64,000 nucleotides of DNA from Eutypella sp. D-1 (taxonomy: Eukaryota > Ascomycota > Sordariomycetes > Xylariales > Diatrypaceae), in the NCBI GenBank assembly GCA_023313575.1, contig JAJTTP010000011.1, positions 1,240,001 to 1,304,000 of the forward strand. The letters are read 5' to 3'. Under the pieces are notes generated by a model. It saw only the letters and a list, made by a program, of their open reading frames with translations. It had not been told where the DNA came from and ran no database searches. Below, in pieces: positions 46,552-58,437 of this stretch. Made by a program: the position numbers and the translations under genes. How positions within the stretch are numbered: the stretch's first letter is position 1; each line of letters begins with the position of its first letter.

Positions 46552-49500
46552 ATGACCATGTCGGCGGCCACGGGCGTAACGGATACGGTATCTGGCGCAC
46601 CGGTGACAGCAGCAAGCTCAAGCTCAAGCTCAGGCGCGAGCACAACCGCAACCACAACTATGGCGACGACCACGCCAGTACCGACACAGACACAGACGCA
46701 GACACCGACACCGACACAGATACCGACACCCGCACCCACACCTACTACTACCACCAACACCACCGCGAATATTGCGCCAACGTCAATACCAACATCAGTA
46801 TCAGCACCAGTATCCGCGCCTGCATCCGCGCCTATACCGGCAGCTACAAACCCTTCCGCGATGTTGCCTACTTCCTCTATGACGGTGCCTGTACCTGCTC
46901 CTGCTCCTGCTCCTGCGCCTGCAGGTGCTGCACCTGTAGCCGCACCTGGATGGATACGCGACAGCAAGAATCGCCAATCCCTTGGTCCAACCCTAAACAC
47001 CTCAGTAAAGCAAGTAAGTTTTGTCTATCTACCTAGGTATTCATTGAATGCCCATATATACATGTCGATGCTTTATGCCTTGATTGTTGATTGCGAAGCT
47101 GTTCGGAATTCCGCCACGTCTAGAACCATCGCACACGTTATCTCTCATTTCACCACCTCACCACCTCGTCACTACCTCATCACTATCTCATTATCCCCTT
47201 CGATCTGAACATGAACATGCCTGGTGCATCTCTTGCGCGGATGCCTAACTGTACTTTACCTTCTCTATTTCATTTGCGCGCCTTATCATCTTCACGTTGC
47301 TGCCCCCCCCTAATCTACTAAGGCCGAATCTACTTGCTGGATTTATCACACATCACAACCTTTAACTGCTCACCTACACTCACTTCACTCACTTATCTAC
47401 ACCTACGTGCGTAATGCGACTTTGCGCCTACTTCTCGGCTGTCGCACCCGCCAGCTTATCACCATTTTAAGAAGTCTTAACTTCGCAGCCCACCCGCTTC
47501 CCTCTTACCTTCGAAACAAACTTACAGGCCAGCTCCTGCCTCATCCCTAACCCACTTCGACTCGATCCCATTCACCTCTTAGTCTGATCCACCTACTCTC
47601 TTGTCTCAGATATGGCGGATACCGACAATATTGCATATACCCTTGAGGGTCTGTGTAAACCTTCGAAGATAGATATGGCACTGACATCAGCTCGACAGGC
47701 CCGCGTTCTAATGGTTGGAGCGGGTGGAATTGGTTGCGAACTCTTAAAGAACCTTGTTCTCACCGGCTACCGCGAAGTCCATGTCGTCGATCTCGACACC
47801 ATCGATCTGAGCAATTTAAACCGTCAATTTCTCTTCCGTCAAGAGCACATCAAGAAGTCCAAGGCGCTGGTTGCGAAGGAGGCTGCGCAAAAGATGAACC
47901 CCAATGTTAATATCGCTGCCCATCATGCCAACATTAAGGACCCCCAATTTAACGTCGAGTGGTTCCGCGGTTTCAAGCTTGTCTTCAATGCGCTCGACAA
48001 CCTCGAGGCGAGACGTCACGTCAATCGGATGTGTTTGGCTGCTGATGTTCCTTTAATCGAGAGCGGCACTACGGGTTTCAACGGCCAGGTCCAAGTCATA
48101 AAAAAGGGCATCACCGCATGCTACGACTGCACATCGAAAGAGGTCCCAAAATCCTTTCCCGTCTGCACCATTCGAAGCACCCCAAGCCAGCCCATTCATT
48201 GCATAGTCTGGGGCAAGAGCTATCTCCTAAACGAGATGTTCGGCACGAGCGAAGACCAGGGCGCACTAGACAACACAGAAAGCGCAGACAATGCGAAGGA
48301 GATCGCGGAGCTCAAGAAGGAGGCAGAGGAATTGAGGAAGATTAGGGAGTCTATCGGAACGGATAATTTCGCGCAGATGCTTTTCGATAAAGTCTTCTAC
48401 GCAGATATCAACCGCCTCCGCTCGATGGAAGACATGTGGCACTCGAGAAAACCGCCCAACCCTTTGAAATACGAGGAAGTCATGGCCCAAGCCTCAGAGG
48501 CAATTGCCGCCAAAGAGTCCCTTCTACAGGACGATCAGAAAATCTGGTCGCTCGAGGAGAATCTGGTCGTTTTCAATGATAGCTTGGACCGGCTCAGCAA
48601 GACCATGGCAGAGTTGAAGAAGAGCCAGGAGACGAGCAACGGCGCACCTTCTCAACCTATCATCACCTTTGATAAGGATGATATCGATACGCTGGACTTT
48701 GTGGCTGCGAGCGCCAACATTCGATCTCACATCTTTGGCATCGACAAGCAGTCCCGTTTCGATATCAAGCAGATGGCCGGCAACATCATCCCTGCAATCG
48801 CGACTACCAATGCCATAGTAGCCGGCCTCTGTGTTCTCGAATCGTTCAAGATCCTCAAGGGGCAATACGACCAGGCGAGAGAAGTAAGAAATGCGATGTA
48901 AGCCGTGGAAAAAATGAATGAAGCCAGCTAACGATATAATCAAGATTTTCCTCACACCGTTTGCCAGCCAGAGACTGTTGGCCCCTGATCGCTGTCGGCC
49001 GCCGAATCCCGATTGCCCAGTCTGCAGCGTTTACCACACGAGCGCCTACGTGGACTTCGCACGAGCCACTCTCGGCGATTTGGTAGACAAATTTGTAAAA
49101 CTACAGCTCGGCTACGGTGACCGGGATTTCGCGGTAAACAGCGATGCTGGGCTCCTTTACGACCCTGACGAGACGGACAATCTGGAAAGGAAATTGAGTG
49201 AACTCGGTACGTTGCTGTTTGTTACATTTACATTGCATTCGAGCTAACTATATACAGGGATTAAACCAGACAGCTTCGTCACTATCGTCGACGATGCGGA
49301 TGACGATATCTTGACCAATGTCATCATAGACTTGCAGGAAGCGTACGTAGATATAACTAGTTCTCCTGGGTCTAGTAATGTTGCTGACTAGTATTTTAGG
49401 AAGGACGTGACCGAGGGCTTATCTGTTAAGGGCCGCGGGGACAAGATTTCGGATATTCCCCGCAAGCCCAAGAAGACGCCCGAACCACAGAGCAACGGGA

Positions 49501-49685
49501 CTTCCGGTGCTAACGGCAACCACACCGCTAATTCAGAAGCGGCCCCGGCGGATCGAAAGCGAGCCAGGACGGACGATGACGAGGCACCGCAGGCGAAGAA
49601 AGCCAAAGTAGTTTCCAGCGATGCTGAGGTCATTAATCTCGACGTCGACCAGGATTCAGGTGCATTCGTCATTCCGGACGACTGA
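46552..49685 (+). CDS. uba2: SUMO-activating enzyme catalytic subunit Uba2
   Basis: E1 subunit that, with Aos1, adenylates SUMO and carries it as a thioester to Ubc9. Exons are 46552-47013, 47699-48883, 48945-49206, 49258-49342 and 49400-49685, 759 aa from the first ATG. The splice over a 685-bp intron joins RQSLGPTLNTSVKQ to ARVLMVGAGGIGCELLKNLV, exactly the fungal family pattern. Seen are the Zn cysteines CYDC and CPVC, the catalytic Cys in FPVCTIRSTPSQPIHCIVWG (about residue 310), the adenylation residues DLDTIDLSNLNRQFLF, the ubiquitin-fold domain, and a C-terminal NLS-like KRARTDDDEAPQAKKAKV followed by the SIM-like VINLDVD. The Thr/Pro/Ala-rich N-terminal extension (about 140 aa) is atypical. 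ATGs at 46558 or near 46879 are alternative starts. Confidence 0.92.
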
Positions 49686-49744
49686 TTCCTTTCAGAATCG
49701 AGAGGCTCCAGCCTCATCCATCAGGGTGTGCGGTGAGCATCGCA

Positions 49745-51436
49745 CTATACCCCGCTCAAGCCTCCATCAATGTTGAGGACACAGTTATGCGCATAGGGGT
49801 TCGTGGCGAGGAAGAGGGCAGCGTCGGCAACCTCCTCGACGCGTCCCAGGCGACCCAGAGGGATCTGAGCTGAAATGCTGCCATCTTTTCGCAGGCCTAC
49901 CGCTTGCAATTGTATATTAGTAATTTCTGTACTTTAAAAGAAGAGAGAAGGGGGGGGGTATGGATCTAGAGTAAGGGCATATCGCAACAAGGGAACATAG
50001 GAAGGGATGAATAGGCGCGGGCGAGACGAAGAAATGAAGGGGAAAGAAGAAGGATAGATGAGGGTTTGGAGGAACGATAGGTCGGACACTTCCTCGGGAA
50101 CGGCTCACCCTTTGTCATGTCGGTCTCGATGTAGCCCGGCACGAGGACATTGGCCCGGATGCCGAATCGGCCGACCTCGCAGGCCAGAGATCGCGTGAGA
50201 CCTAGGTAGAAAGAAAAAAAGGAGCAGGCCGGCGCATTAGGAGTCTGTCTTGTCTTATCATGTCTTGTCTGGCATTCTTGTCTTATCTTTTTTTGTGTTG
50301 TATCCCCCCTTCATCTAGATGGAAGGGTTTACCACTACATCCCCCGGGAAAGGAACAGGGGAATATATGGACTTATACCTTGCTCGTCTAGGATTATCTT
50401 CACGCTGGGAAAATCTACTCCTTTTTTTTTCCCCTCTCTCTCTTTTCGCGTTTTCCACTTTTTGGGGGGAGTTTTTACATGGAAAGAAAATAAAAGGGAA
50501 GAAAGAAAGAAAGACATAATATACATACCAATGACACCGGCTTTAGACGCTGCGTATATGCTTGCGCCCATACCTCCTTTTACGGCTAGCAGACTTGAGA
50601 CGTTGATGATGCAACCTATATAGTATAGACATATTCCCATTCAAACCACTCCCCCTCCCCCTAAGTCGAGGCGGGGGGTGGTTCATGAGAGGTTATTGAT
50701 TAGTCCAGGTTTATTTCCCGTCACTGACTCAAGTTTTCCCGGGGGGGATGGGGGGTTATTAGTTATTAATGTGTGTGTCCTGCGTCCTACCCTACCCTAT
50801 CTACCGGAGGAGCAGCTCAGCTACCCGAAAACACTGGAGTTACTGACTTACCCTCTTTCTGCTTCATCATCTGGCGGATGAAGGCCCGGCACCCCAGCGC
50901 GGTACCGAGTAGGTTCGTGTCGAGGATCCCGCGCGCGTCGTCGGTACTCGTCCGGTGCAGCGCCGAGTTCTGCGACACGCCCGCCGCGTTGACTAGGATG
51001 TCTGTCTTGTCCTGTTGGATTATTTTAGTGAGTTTTTTTTTTTCTGGTCACGAATAGAAACACAGGTGATGATGATACATGTGTATTTATTGAAAACGTC
51101 AAGGTGGGAGGAGAAGAGAAGGAGTAAAATCGAGAACCGACTCACCCCCTTCAACTCGCTCACCAGCGCGGCCCAGGCGTCGGCGCTCGAGACGTCCATG
51201 GGGCGAGCGTGGTGGAAACGGTGCGGCGGCGCTTGGTCCGGGTCCGAGTCTGAGGAGGAGGCGGAAGGAGGGGGGAGGCGGTTCACGGCGGCGCTTAGCG
51301 CATCGGCGTCCCGGCCCACCAGCGTGCAGTGCGCCCCGCGCGCCGCGAACAGCGCCGCGATCGCCGCCCCGATGCCCCGGCTGCCGCCCGTCACAACGCA
51401 GCGCTTGCCCACCAGGGACGCTGGGGACGCGTACAT
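49745..51436 (-). CDS. FabG-like short-chain dehydrogenase/reductase
   Basis: Classical SDR resembling 3-oxoacyl-ACP reductase (mitochondrial type II fatty-acid synthesis) or a carbonyl reductase. Exons on the minus strand are 51436-51146, 51011-50852, 50615-50529, 50201-50109 and 49902-49745, 262 aa. NADP-binding TGGSRGIG lies at residues 16-23, NAAG follows in DILVNAAGVSQNS, and the catalytic Ser158, Tyr171 and Lys175 lie in INVSSLLAVKG and SIYAASKAG. The C-terminal AHNCVLNIDGGLSGV is typical of the family. A low-complexity PPPSASSSDSDPD insertion sits near residue 60. The gene converges on UBA2 with only 59 bp between stop codons. Role in lipoate/fatty-acid supply is an inference from the family. 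Confidence 0.9.
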
Positions 51437-53072
51437 GGCTTTCTTCCTCTATTTTTTTTCTTCCTGGTTTACTTTTTTCGGTTGGAGGGGGGGCAGTACC
51501 TGTTGTACTACTATCCCCGGACCTTACGGACTACTTCGGATGTCCTGGACGGATGGGACGGGGGGGTTGTGTGGCTTAGTCAGGGGGCGTTCGTTCCGGA
51601 TGAGAGGGGGAGTCGATAACTGGAGAGAGATACCCGTTGACGTCAAGGGGTGTACGTCAACGTCACCATCACGTGCAGCAGTTGTGCTAATGATAGCTGA
51701 GAGGGATACGGGTAAGGCGGTAGGGCTGGATATTCAGTGGAATGCTGTCCTTCGATGCATTAGGTATCTACCAAGGTACCTAAGATAGGTACCTTTTAGC
51801 CAACTCCCGAACCCATTCTGTTTCTGAAGCCTGGCAAACCTGGCAGGTCCCTGAAATACCTAGGTACTTGCCAGACCCAATTGTCCAGGTATTGTATGCC
51901 CCGCTACAACCTTAAACCCCAAGCCGACTCGGGAGGGATGCACTAATCTCCTTCCACCTCCCCCAAAGGTTACCCAGATACTATCCAATCAAAGGGCCAA
52001 GATGATGGAGATTAGATGTCATGGTACACAAAAGCGGCCTAGATTCAAGGTAGATTAAGGGAAGGATTCGCGATTCAGCCCCACCTCGTGGGGTACCAGC
52101 TCACCAATTGTTGTAGTAAGCTGTACATGTGTAAACTTTTTTTTTCCCCTTTGAACTTATCGAAGGGTGTTACAAGGTTCTGGTGGATTGTACCGGAAAG
52201 AAGTAAAGTTCAATGGGTGAAAGGCGGCATTGAAATTGAAATTTGGACCGGTAGTTACTTCGTAGTGGAGGGTAATTTAGAAATTGTATGGACGGGAAGG
52301 AGTACCTCGAGAACAATTCCTCGAATAATAACCTGGAAGCTTGCAAGACTAGAACTACATATTAATTACCTAGGTAGGTAATCAATCTCAACCCTCCACC
52401 CTCCTCAACGTTCCAACTAAATCCCGTCTACTCAATAAAATAGAAGGATTCGAGTCAACTACTACTAAGGGCTTTCTACCACTCTACCACTCTCACTCTC
52501 ACTCTCTACCAACACTGAAGTCAGCAGCGGCTAGCACAAGCACAAGCACAAGCACATGCAAATTGGTGCAATACCTAGTAATAATAATTATAATAGTAAT
52601 AACAACGTACCTACTTCAAGTTATCAATTCTCTTATTATTCTTATTTCACTACCCAAACTTCCTTACAATTACCTACTTAGCTACATAGCTATCTAGAGC
52701 GGGTAGTTCAGTCAGGGTCCCTCCAGACTGTTCAGTTGTACATTACGTGGTACTTGCCCGAAGATCCCAAGGCTCTGGTCAATCACACGTAGTGACGACG
52801 ATAAGGACGACGAAGACGACGACGAGCTACACAACAGTCGGTTCAGCATTATAACGATTACGACCACCGATTGATTGACTGCGTCATTCGATGAACGTCT
52901 CTGCCAAATCTCGGAAGCAACCAGTGATTCATAATCTGATCCAGGCCACCCCGGATCTAATCATCCCTCACGCTCTTCTTATTGGACGTGATCACGATAA
53001 TCGCTCTCACTTTGCGCCTTGCTCCCCGACCCTTCACCCTCCCCTCCCCCTGAAGAGAGACGCCCGCATGCG
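51437..53072. promoter_or_regulatory. Divergent spacer between SDR and phosphatase genes
   Basis: About 1.6 kb. It holds exact TACCTAGGTA palindromes at 51857-51866 and 52367-52376, an AAGCAC repeat at about 52535-52556, CACTCT repeats near 52485-52505 and a GACGAC run near 52795-52825 close to the downstream gene. No gene is supported. Confidence 0.55.
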
Positions 53073-55461
53073 ATGATTTCGATCCGGGCCAATGGCTCCA
53101 CTACGGGCGCCGATATTCTGATCAAGAAGAGGGACGAGAATGGCTTTCTCGTCGACCAAATCCTGCCTGGCGAGGATCAGCAGCGGAGATTGCGCTTGCA
53201 GAAGGAGGAAGAAGAGGAGCAGCAGAAGCAACAGCAGCAGCAACATAACCACAAGCCCGTGATCGACGCCGGACTGAAGAGCTTAGATCACTGTACGTGT
53301 GATGCGTCGTCTCCTCCCTTTCTACTTTGCTACGAATAGTCTCCCCTCTTGGCATTTTCCCCTCTGGTCCTACAAACTGTCCTCTTGTGGGTTCGTTGGA
53401 GTGGCTGTCTAGTAATCTGGTAAAACGCCACTACATAAATACGTCACTCCTGATAGGGAGGAGACCAAAGTAATGCGCGCCGCAGAGGAGCTTTGACGCT
53501 AATAGGGACGGACGACCGGATGGACGAATGTCACATGCCAAAGTGGCTGTGGCATGTTCTGGTCTGAATTAACTATGTGCTATGTTGACCTTGCGTTGTA
53601 TTGTGTGTTCTGTGTTGGATATGCCATAGACTAATACGACGACAAATAGACAAGCACGCTCTCCCTAAATGGCGTTACGAGCTGCGGCAGCGAACCCTCC
53701 CTCTCATAAGATGGGAGACGCCCTATCTGGCCTGGATGCAGGCCAAGCTGCGCACCCCAGCCCTTGATCGCTACTTCGCTATCACCGCGAACCTGGGAAC
53801 ACATACATTCTTCATGATATTCTTGCCCATCATGTTCTGGTGCGGCTTCGCCTCCTTCGGTAAAGGGTATGTTCCTATCACTTTCTCAACAGGCTTCTGA
53901 AAAATACTGATTTTTGACGATGATCAGAATTGTACATATACTAGCCAGTGGCGTCTTCTGGAGCGGCTTCATCAAGGACTTCTTCTCCCTGCCGCGACCC
54001 CTCTCACCCCCCTTGCACCGCATCACCATGTCTGGCTCCGTGGCGCTCGAGTATGGCTTTCCGTCAACTCACTCGGCGAACGCCGTCTCGGTAGCCGTCT
54101 ACTGCATCCTAAGTTTGCGGACGCCTGAGGCCGCTGACATGTTCGCCCCATCGACCCGGATCGCCCTGGAGGGCCTATCATATTTCTACGCCATCAGTAT
54201 CATTTTCGGCCGGCTTTACTGTGGAATGCACGGTTTCATTGACGTTATTTTCGGCTCTGTGCTAGGTGCGATTATCACTCTCATCGAGTGGTATGGCGCA
54301 CCAGCTATGGAATCCTACCTATACAACGGTGGAGGGGAGGCTATCATAATTGTCTTGCTTACCATAATCGTGTTGATTCGAATTCACCCCGAACCAGCTG
54401 ATGACTGTCCGTGCTTCGATGACAGTGTGTGCTTCGCGGGCGTCTTGATGGGGCTTGAGGGCGCCACCTGGCACCTTGAGCGCGCGTCGTTCGGGCCTGT
54501 CCTGCACCCTTTCGACATGGCAGGTCTTGGTTGGGTGCGAGCTACTACCCGTATCCTCGCAGGCATTCTAGCTATCCTAGTTTGGAAGGAGGCGGCTAAG
54601 CCGGTAATGCTCCGGTCTCTCCCCCATCTGTTCCGCCTGATTGAGACCTATGGCCTCGATCTACCCCGCCGCTTCTTCGTCCCAGCCTCCGAGTACTCTG
54701 TCATCCCGCCTCGTCTGCGCGTTGATAACGTCATGCCCAGTGTCAGCGACTTGCCCCAGCTCATCACCAGCATGCGCCATCCCGGTCGCGGCCGCTCCGT
54801 CAGCGTCGGCCCCCAGAGTGCCGCCGACGCATACGAAACGCTTGCGTATCGTGAACGCAGACGGAGGGAGAGCATCGAGGACATCAGTAATAACGCTGCA
54901 GGTCTAAAGAGCAAGGGCAGCGTACAGGATCTCGGCAGCGGTGGTGGCGCAGGGCTCGGAGGTAAGGAGAGGACACCTAGCCAAAATAGGAATGGAGGCG
55001 CCACCAGCGGCTCCCTCCATCAACATCAACACCTCGGATGGGACGATAAGGTTCGCGAATTCGAGAAACAGATGGGTGAGGGCACGGTGCTGGTCGGCTC
55101 GCCCGTTGAGAATGGTAACGGCAACGGCAATGCTAGTCCAGGCGGCACCGAAGAACCCGACCTTTACGTCTCGCAACAGAACGAGGACGACCTTGGCGAG
55201 CGCGAGGTTTTCTCTAAGCTAGTCAAGCCACGTGTCAGGTACGACGTCGAGGTCATTACGAAACTCGTCGTCTATGCTGGTGAGTTTATAATATTCTTCC
55301 CGGTTACCTTTCTTTTAGACACTCCGAACGATTCTTTTCACTCAACGAACTAGTTACGCTGACCATTGGGTGGTGGTGCAGGCATCGGCTGGATCGCCGT
55401 TGAGGGTGTGCCGGTCCTATTCGAGATGATACCCGGGCTCGGGGTTGGCCACCTGAGGTAA
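53073..55461 (+). CDS. Long-chain-base-1-phosphate phosphatase (PAP2 family, Lcb3-like)
   Basis: Endoplasmic-reticulum membrane phosphatase that dephosphorylates sphingoid base phosphates. Exons are 53073-53292, 53650-53866, 53928-55279 and 55382-55461, 622 aa. PAP2 motifs are complete: KDFFSLPRP (162-170), PSTHS (191-195) and GRLYCGMHGFID with Arg, His and Asp (241-251). Several hydrophobic segments surround them (FFMIFLPIMFWCGF, IIIVLLTIIVLI, TRILAGILAILVW). The N-terminus has a Glu/Gln-rich run (QKEEEEEQQKQQQQQ). A hydrophilic 200-residue region rich in Ser, Gly and Asn precedes the last helix, rebuilt over the final intron as VVYA/GIGWIAVEGVPVLFEM. Length exceeds yeast Lcb3 (about 400 aa) mainly because of this region. 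Confidence 0.92.
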
Positions 55462-58437
55462 TATAATAACCGTGATGACTGCTGTCTTTTGGGGAAAAAA
55501 ATGTGGCCTTAATGACGTCGACGCTTGCGCTCCTGGGTTGTAGGCGTTCAGGGGGGGCGGGGTGCTAATGGGCTGTGGTTATAAGGGGATACGAAGTCAC
55601 CCGCTTGAATGAACGATTCACATGATGAACGAAAGAACACCCTGAGCATAACATGTAATACCAAGACTCACTCGCTCGATCAACTTCTTGTATATAATTC
55701 TTAGGTACGTATGCCTGTCGCTTTCGCGGCTCGGAGGTCCTCGTAAAATAACGAGCCTATTTTTTTTTTCTTTCCGGCCCGTGGGGTTATCCCTTGTTGA
55801 CCAGATCTATTATCTATCCGTGCCAAGCGTCTCAGTGGAATAGTCGAACTGATGGAGGTTTCAAGATCCGGCCGGAACAACAGGTTTAGGATGGTTAGTT
55901 TGTGTGACCCTGGACCGGCAAGTAGGTATTGCTGCGGTAATTCCTCGGTAAACTCGAATGGAAAATGTTCGCTCCCCCTTGCCGGTGTCATATATGGCCA
56001 TGCTAAGCATCTAACAACGGTGGTGACCGAAGCTACATAAAATCAGCAGCCAGAATCCTCAGACCGGGAATGATCTCGTCGCTGAGCTTGAAGTCCCCGG
56101 GTCCATTATCCCGGTCAGATGGACATCATCACAACTGCGGTTGTGCAGTTCGGTGCCCGTTTCGTGCAGGAGTGCGCGCGGGACCGGGGCCTCCCCCGTT
56201 ACTTTCGAGGCTGTAAAGCGCTTTTCGAAAAAAAAAAAAAAAAAAAAAGCCTTGCTGGCAGGAAAATTCGAGGATACCCTAGCTTCTATAGTTGATGTGA
56301 TATTGATATGTCCTAAAGTTAATGGTCCCCAGAAAAGGCTTACAGTAGATCTTAGGCTGGGGAAATCTCATATTACCAGATGGAATAGCTGTCATTTTTC
56401 AGTGCTGAACTTGATCGAAAGACTAGCATACCTTATATTCTTTATATCGTACCTTATGACATCTTCAGGCAGTACGGGAAGTTCGGAGTTGGATATAAGT
56501 TCTTACGTTATATTATGTATAATATTAAATAAAACCCCGGTTCACTACTGCTAAGTGTAAAAGCAGGCAATGAGAGAAAGGCGCCGAGAGTGATATTGGT
56601 AGGTAGATATAGCTACTTAGCATGATATACCTTCAAACTCTAACCCCTTTTTAAGCTAGGGGGCCGAAAGCCCCCCTATTTATAGGAAAAGCTTTATTCC
56701 AACATAGCCCGTGGAAAGGGGCTAGGTTCTTGCTAGCGTCTATCGCCCCTATAATGCAATGAGTTACCAACTTTAGTACGACATGAGACTACTGGATTTC
56801 ATAGCAAAAACGTTGATAGCGAGGTGGCTACATGAAAAACTGGCTTGAAGAACAACGCCTCATTGCTCTAAACACGCCTCATCTACTGCCAGCACCGTAT
56901 AACGCTAACTCATATTCCTGACACTTTCTTGATATCAAGGCCAAGCGGACGGCTACATAATTTAATATCATCAACTGCCTATGGCTGCGTTTTTTTTTAT
57001 CAGAGTCCCATGGCCGGTGTCCGTTAAGGATAGGAGATATTTTTCCTGGGGAACGAATTATCCCGGTTAAGCGCCCATTAGGACTACGACATTAGTTATT
57101 TAGACGCGCTAGATAAGACACACTAGTCCTTGTTATACTTCATCTTTATTCTTCACCAACTCATAACAATAACCACCGCCTGTAGAAGTGGGATGTGGTC
57201 TTACTCCTGCTTTAAAACGCCGAAAGTCTACTGGTTCATGTGAGTATCTTCAACGCATGCTAATTCGCGGTTTGAGTTGGGCTTATCTGTGAGTGTAAGC
57301 CCCAGATGGAATCAGGAGGCCGAGTGATATCCAAGCAAGCGAACGGCCCGCAGATAACGGTGATAGCATGATGGCAATGACCTTGATGTCTATCTACCGT
57401 CGGCATATGCAAGAAGACTGTGACTATAACTATTTCAAGCCGGACTTATCAGATCGGTGGCCCAACATTTCTGTATAGCTCGTCATTTAGAAACGTAATA
57501 GTCATTTTCTGCACAACAAATGAAAGGATACCCTCTTTGCCCACCTACAGGCATAAATGTGATGTCAACGTTGAGTTGCGTTTGACTTGTCAATATTGAT
57601 TCGTCCAGCCTACAGAATGGACAAATGCCATATGCCCACTTTCCTTGACGGGTAACGTGACAATTCCGCACCCAACTCTTCTGATCTGATGGGCGGTGCA
57701 GCCTTTCAGCTACGCGCTAAATGCAGACGAAACGCCCGTACACGAACATTTAGTCACTGCCGTGGGCTGAGGTAATGAAACCTACATAGGTAGTCCTTGT
57801 AAAGTGGCGGTGTTGCAATGCCGACTATCCGCATTTGTAGTCCAGTGCCGACCACCCAACCCATCACTATCCACCACAAGACAAACGAGATATCAATGTG
57901 TCAACCCAAGCGGGGTAATACTAGCCAGAGACCAAATAGGAGCTCCCGACGAACACAACTCGCAGTCGGTTTGTATGCATCCATTCGTATCTGGGGGTCT
58001 CGCAGATCTTGTTGTACGAGACAGCGCTTCATTTCTTTTCAGACCCGTGAACCGCGCGGTTCCCACATAAAGTTGGCGCCCGCCTTGGCAGATCTAGGCT
58101 AGGCAGACCAGAGAAGAGGAGTCTAGAAGCCCAAGCGTCGTGCGATGAAGCCCAACCAGATGGAACGCTGGGGGATGGCGGCCCACTTAAGAACTCCGGG
58201 CCAGGGGCTATGTAGGCACACGTCAGAAGATGGGTGCCGCGCAAGCGAGCGGCGCACCGGCGGTACCGACGACCTGTGATGGCTGGCACAGTACCTCGTA
58301 GTCAAACACATATATTTATAGGTGACCCCGACCGCTTCACACAGTTCAGTTCTTTATCATCAAATCTCATCACGAATCTAGCTACCCTTCTTGAGCTCGA
58401 CATTGAACAAGAACATTTGTATTTACGCACAGACAAC
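55462..58437. other. Intergenic region, 3 kb, with A21 tract and AT-rich segment
   Basis: No gene is supported. A run of 21 A at 56228-56248 separates GC-rich sequence from an AT-rich segment to about 57.2 kb. A perfect GGGGGC/GCCCCC hairpin with loop CGAAA lies near 56660-56677. A minus-strand open segment at 57483-57671, which continues upstream without a stop, encodes GKWAYGICPFCRLDESI and FICCAENDYYVSK. It looks faintly protein-like (CPFC), but no flanking exons are convincing. Confidence 0.45.
56228..56248. repeat. A21 homopolymer
   Basis: Twenty-one consecutive A at a visible composition change. It could be the tail of an old retroposed insert on the plus strand or a simple tract; no target-site duplication was found by eye. 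Confidence 0.85.

Noticed and set aside
47612..48901. Open frame starting at 47612 taken as the whole UBA2 N-terminus
   Set aside because: Its first 29 residues do not fit the family, whereas splicing from 47013 to 47699 gives the conserved LGPTLNTSVKQ-ARVLMVG junction. Kept only as a possible alternative start.
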